The translations under genes and the position numbers were made by a program. Positions 6,534-8,583 of a stretch of DNA of 8,583 nt are shown piece after piece. The DNA comes from Oscillospiraceae bacterium (GTDB lineage Bacteria; Bacillota; Clostridia; Oscillospirales; Oscillospiraceae): the NCBI GenBank assembly GCA_031263805.1, contig JAISFB010000190.1:1-8583 (forward strand). The letters are read 5' to 3'. The notes below the pieces were generated by a model, which saw only the letters and a program-made list of their open reading frames with translations, searched no databases and was not told the DNA's origin. The stretch's first letter is position 1. Every line of letters starts with the position of its first letter.

Positions 6534-7427
6534 TTAAGCGGCGGGCTTCGCCGCGACGAACAGCATATCATTGTTCTCGTCGCCGCCGTCAAAGAAATCG
6601 TACATCGTAAAATTGTATATGAATCGCTCGGCGGGGATGACGCCGTAGCCGTCCTGATTGTGATCCGTCGTGTCGTAAGGGTCGGCGACGATCAGTACAT
6701 CGTCGCTTTCGAGCTCGGTACCCATCGTATCGTAGCCGATGATCGACTGCCAGTGACCGCCCCAATCATTCCAGCAGATCAGGACCGGAGTCCCCTCCGC
6801 GAGAAAAGCCTGAATAGTATCGAGCCAAAATTCGCCTTCAAAATTGCGCGTGGATACGACGTCGAAGCCGCCCGCCTTTTCAAAAATCTCAAGCATTTCG
6901 TCGAGCGAGGTAGCCGACGGATCTAACCCCTGCGGGCGGAGCTCCGAAACGGCCATTTCGTCCAAGGCGTCCGGGTTCCCGAAATATTCTATGACCGTCA
7001 GCGCCGCGGCGGGGCCGCAGCTCCATTCGCTTGTCTGCTGCACTGTTTTGTATTGCGGCAAAATCGTCAGCGTATCGGTCGATGCCATATTGTAAAAATC
7101 AAGCTTGGCGAAGTACGGGCTGTCGGGATGGTCTCCGTCGCGCTCCGTGAAATACGCCACGCCGCCCTCATAATAGCCGTCGGCGCCGTCGTCCGGGGAT
7201 ATGTCACGTCCGTAGGGTATCTTCATTTCGCTTGTGTAATTGCCGGATGCGGAAGGCGTGATAGCGGGGGATTCCGGAGCTTCGGGGGGCTCGGCGGAGG
7301 TCGGAGCCTCCGGCGGCGGCGAGGAGTTGTCTCCGGGGGGCGACGTCTCGCCGGAGCAGCCGGCCGCGAGGAGAGCAAGGGTCGCGATGAGTGTGCATAC
7401 TAAAAGCAGCGTAAGGGGTCTTTTCAT
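6534..7427 (-). CDS. Lipoprotein with C39-like cysteine peptidase domain
   Basis: The 297-residue protein has a lipoprotein signal peptide (KR, hydrophobic core, lipobox AAGC with Cys24) and a Pro/Ser/Glu-rich linker over about residues 25-62. A papain-like C39 peptidase domain (Peptidase_C39_2 type) follows. The catalytic set is complete: Gln131 for the oxyanion hole, Cys137 in SEWSCGPAAAL, His225 in GGHWQSIIGYD and Asp249 in DPYD. It would act outside the cell membrane on an unknown peptide or protein. No ABC-transporter domain or bacteriocin precursor is nearby, so a role in bacteriocin export is not supported. ATG at 7427 is preceded by AGGA eleven bases upstream; an in-frame TTG at 7430 has better spacing (eight bases) and could be the real start, which would add one residue. 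The gene has its own promoter and appears monocistronic. Confidence 0.86.
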   Translation of the reverse strand: MKRPLTLLLVCTLIATLALLAAGCSGETSPPGDNSSPPPEAPTSAEPPEAPESPAITPSASGNYTSEMKIPYGRDISPDDGADGYYEGGVAYFTERDGDHPDSPYFAKLDFYNMASTDTLTILPQYKTVQQTSEWSCGPAAALTVIEYFGNPDALDEMAVSELRPQGLDPSATSLDEMLEIFEKAGGFDVVSTRNFEGEFWLDTIQAFLAEGTPVLICWNDWGGHWQSIIGYDTMGTELESDDVLIVADPYDTTDHNQDGYGVIPAERFIYNFTMYDFFDGGDENNDMLFVAAKPAA

Positions 7428-7471
7428 CAATTCTACCGTCCTTTTTTGTTTTTTGCCCGGCGATGAACCGC

Positions 7472-7490
7472 CGATACGCCTACAGTATCG
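7472..7490. promoter_or_regulatory. Inverted repeat over the -10 box of the C39 lipoprotein gene
   Basis: CGATAC (7472-7477) and GTATCG (7485-7490) are perfect 6-bp inverted arms with a 7-base spacer. The right arm includes the -10 box at 7484-7489 and the left arm covers the predicted transcription start. It could be a repressor site or simply chance; arms of this length are not statistically strong by themselves. Confidence 0.35.
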
Positions 7491-7512
7491 CATAAAACCG
7501 CGCGGGTGTCAA
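7484..7512 (-). promoter_or_regulatory. Sigma-A promoter of the C39 lipoprotein gene
   Basis: On the minus strand, a perfect TTGACA (7512-7507) is followed after 17 bases by GATACT (7489-7484). The -10 box has only four matches, but it is preceded by TGC, an extended -10 motif that can compensate. The leader to the ATG at 7427 is about 50 bases and purine-rich near its end. Confidence 0.7.
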
Positions 7513-7534
7513 GAGCGGATGAGCAATACGCGAG

Positions 7535-7552
7535 ATTAAGATATAACTTAAT
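7535..7552. repeat. Short AT-rich inverted repeat in the divergent spacer
   Basis: ATTAAG (7535-7540) and CTTAAT (7547-7552) are perfect inverted arms around ATATAA. The site lies between the two divergent promoters, about 25 bases from the -35 box of the C39 gene and next to the larger inverted repeat at 7555. It may be a regulator site or UP-like AT-rich DNA. Confidence 0.35.
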
Positions 7553-7554
7553 TT

Positions 7555-7577
7555 ATTTGCAATTACCGCTTGCAAAT
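7555..7577. promoter_or_regulatory. 8-bp inverted repeat covering the -35 box of the ATPase gene: candidate operator
   Basis: ATTTGCAA (7555-7562) and TTGCAAAT (7570-7577) are perfect inverted arms with a 7-base spacer. The right arm contains the whole predicted -35 box (7570-7575). The centre-to-centre distance of 15 bases fits a dimer contacting DNA roughly one and a half helical turns apart. No regulator gene is visible nearby. Confidence 0.5.
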
Positions 7578-7598
7578 CAGTTGTATCTGCGTTATAAT
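7570..7598 (+). promoter_or_regulatory. Sigma-A promoter of the AAA_14 ATPase gene
   Basis: TTGCAA (7570-7575) and a perfect TATAAT (7593-7598) are separated by 17 bases. The -35 box has four of six matches. Transcription would begin near 7605, about 35 bases before the ATG at 7640. Confidence 0.65.
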
Positions 7599-7639
7599 GA
7601 CTTTACTGTTATTGGGAATGGTAAGGAGCGTATATTTTT

Positions 7640-8583
7640 ATGATCAAAAGAGAAGCGTATATGAGCCGCATCCGTCCGTTTATCGGAAGCGAGCTTGTTA
7701 AGGTATTGACCGGCATCCGGCGCAGCGGCAAATCAGTTATGTTAGAGCTGATACAGGAGGAGTTGATCGCGCAGGGGATTTCCGGCTCTCAGTTTATAAA
7801 GCTCAATTTTGAGGATATGGGCAATGCGCGGCTATGTACCGCCGAGGCGCTGCACAAGGAGGTCGCGCAGAGGATATCCCGTATTGAGGGGAAGGCGTAC
7901 CTTTTCTTCGATGAAATTCAAGAGGTTTCGGAATGGGAAAAATGCGTGAATTCATTCCGCGTGGAGTTCGACTGCGACGTCTACATCACGGGCTCTAACG
8001 CCAAGCTGCTTTCGGGCGAGCTTGCGACCTACCTTGCCGGAAGGTATGTCGAGTTTATTATCTACCCGTTTTCCTTTGGGGAGTTTTTGGAGTTGTTTAC
8101 CTCCGTATTCCCGAAAGCGCAAGAGCAGGAGGCGTTCACAAGTTATCTTACCCTCGGCGGTATGCCATATCTTGGAAACCTCCGTTATGAGGCTATGCCG
8201 GCGCAAATCTATCTGCAAGACTTGTTCAATTCGGTCGTTCTCAAGGACGTTGTGAAACGCAATAAGGTTCGCGACGTCGATCTGTTAGAGCGCATTATCG
8301 CTTATGTATTCGGCGGCGTCGGGACGACGTTTTCTGCGGCGTCGCTCTCAAAATACTTTAAGAGCGAAAACCGCGTGACGGCGCCCGAAACGATCATGAA
8401 CTACATCAATTATTGCACGGACGCATTCCTGTTCTATCAAGTCCGCAGACAGGATTTACAGGGCAAGAGGCTGCTTGCGGTCAATGAAAAGTACTACGCC
8501 GCCGATCACGGCATCCGCGAGGCCGTTTACGGCGGCAACATGAAGGACGTCAATCTCATATTGGAGAACATAGTTTACATTGA
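7640..8583 (+). CDS. AAA_14 / DUF4143 family ATPase, C-terminus cut by window edge
   Basis: The visible 314 residues belong to the widespread AAA_14 plus DUF4143 family of P-loop ATPases; no physiological role is firmly established. Walker A is GIRRSGKS (25-32), a form typical of the family. Walker B is LFFDEIQE (88-95). TGSN (117-120) is the sensor-like strand, and the stretch after it, SGELATYLAGRYVEF, carries the arginine-containing loop. PFSFGEFLEL (143-152) and LGGMPYL (172-178) are further family hallmarks. The DUF4143 part starts near 190 and includes a winged-helix-like segment, about 208-260. The last readable residues, LENIVYI, are where family members continue with roughly 80-100 more. 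The ATG at 7640 is preceded by AAGGAG at 7623-7628, with rather long spacing of 11 bases. Rows sampled from this gene are 38-52% GC, against 60-72% in sampled neighbours, which hints at separate ancestry. Confidence 0.88.
   Translation, partial: MIKREAYMSRIRPFIGSELVKVLTGIRRSGKSVMLELIQEELIAQGISGSQFIKLNFEDMGNARLCTAEALHKEVAQRISRIEGKAYLFFDEIQEVSEWEKCVNSFRVEFDCDVYITGSNAKLLSGELATYLAGRYVEFIIYPFSFGEFLELFTSVFPKAQEQEAFTSYLTLGGMPYLGNLRYEAMPAQIYLQDLFNSVVLKDVVKRNKVRDVDLLERIIAYVFGGVGTTFSAASLSKYFKSENRVTAPETIMNYINYCTDAFLFYQVRRQDLQGKRLLAVNEKYYAADHGIREAVYGGNMKDVNLILENIVYI

Noticed and set aside
7428..7639. A hidden small gene or RNA in the 212-base divergent spacer.
   Set aside because: The space is accounted for by two promoters, leaders and inverted repeats; no start with a ribosome site and convincing frame was seen.

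Overview
This 8.6 kb window is chromosomal DNA from a bacterium, most likely an anaerobic Firmicute of the class Clostridia (Oscillospiraceae-like). That assignment is an inference. It rests on strong Shine-Dalgarno sites, sigma-A-type promoters with AT-rich leaders inside otherwise GC-rich coding DNA, short-linker lipoproteins with LAAC/AAGC lipoboxes, the paired TIGR03960/TIGR03936 radical SAM genes, and a URO-D-type methyltransferase of the kind common in anaerobes. No rRNA, tRNA, CRISPR array, insertion sequence or phage gene was seen, and no gene-free stretch exceeds 300 bases.

Layout. 1-1265 (minus): an ArsB/NhaD-type ion permease that runs off the left edge, with its own promoter. 1375-5234 (minus): a likely three-gene operon read right to left, consisting of a secreted polysaccharide-deacetylase-like lipoprotein, a B12-binding-domain/radical SAM protein (TIGR03960) and its usual partner (TIGR03936/DUF2344). 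5235-5369: a compact divergent promoter region. 5370-6455 (plus): a single URO-D superfamily methyltransferase-like gene, closed by a very strong hairpin. 6534-7427 (minus): a lipoprotein with a C39-like cysteine peptidase domain. 7428-7639: a second divergent promoter region with several inverted repeats. 7640 to the right edge (plus): an AAA_14/DUF4143 ATPase, incomplete and visibly lower in GC.

The most interesting structure is the 5259-5309 promoter pair. Two near-consensus promoters point in opposite directions, their -35 boxes overlap by five bases, and both lie symmetrically about position 5284, which is also the centre of a perfect 15-bp palindrome. This looks like a single operator that could switch the deacetylase/radical SAM operon and the methyltransferase gene, and the geometry should prevent both promoters being occupied at once. 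Other points are a deacetylase with an unusually long spacing between its metal-binding motifs, the absence of the usual rng-rplU-rpmA genes after the radical SAM pair, a methyltransferase without a corrinoid protein beside it, and an inverted repeat lying over the -35 box of the ATPase gene. I found no convincing multi-gene defence or other wholly new system.
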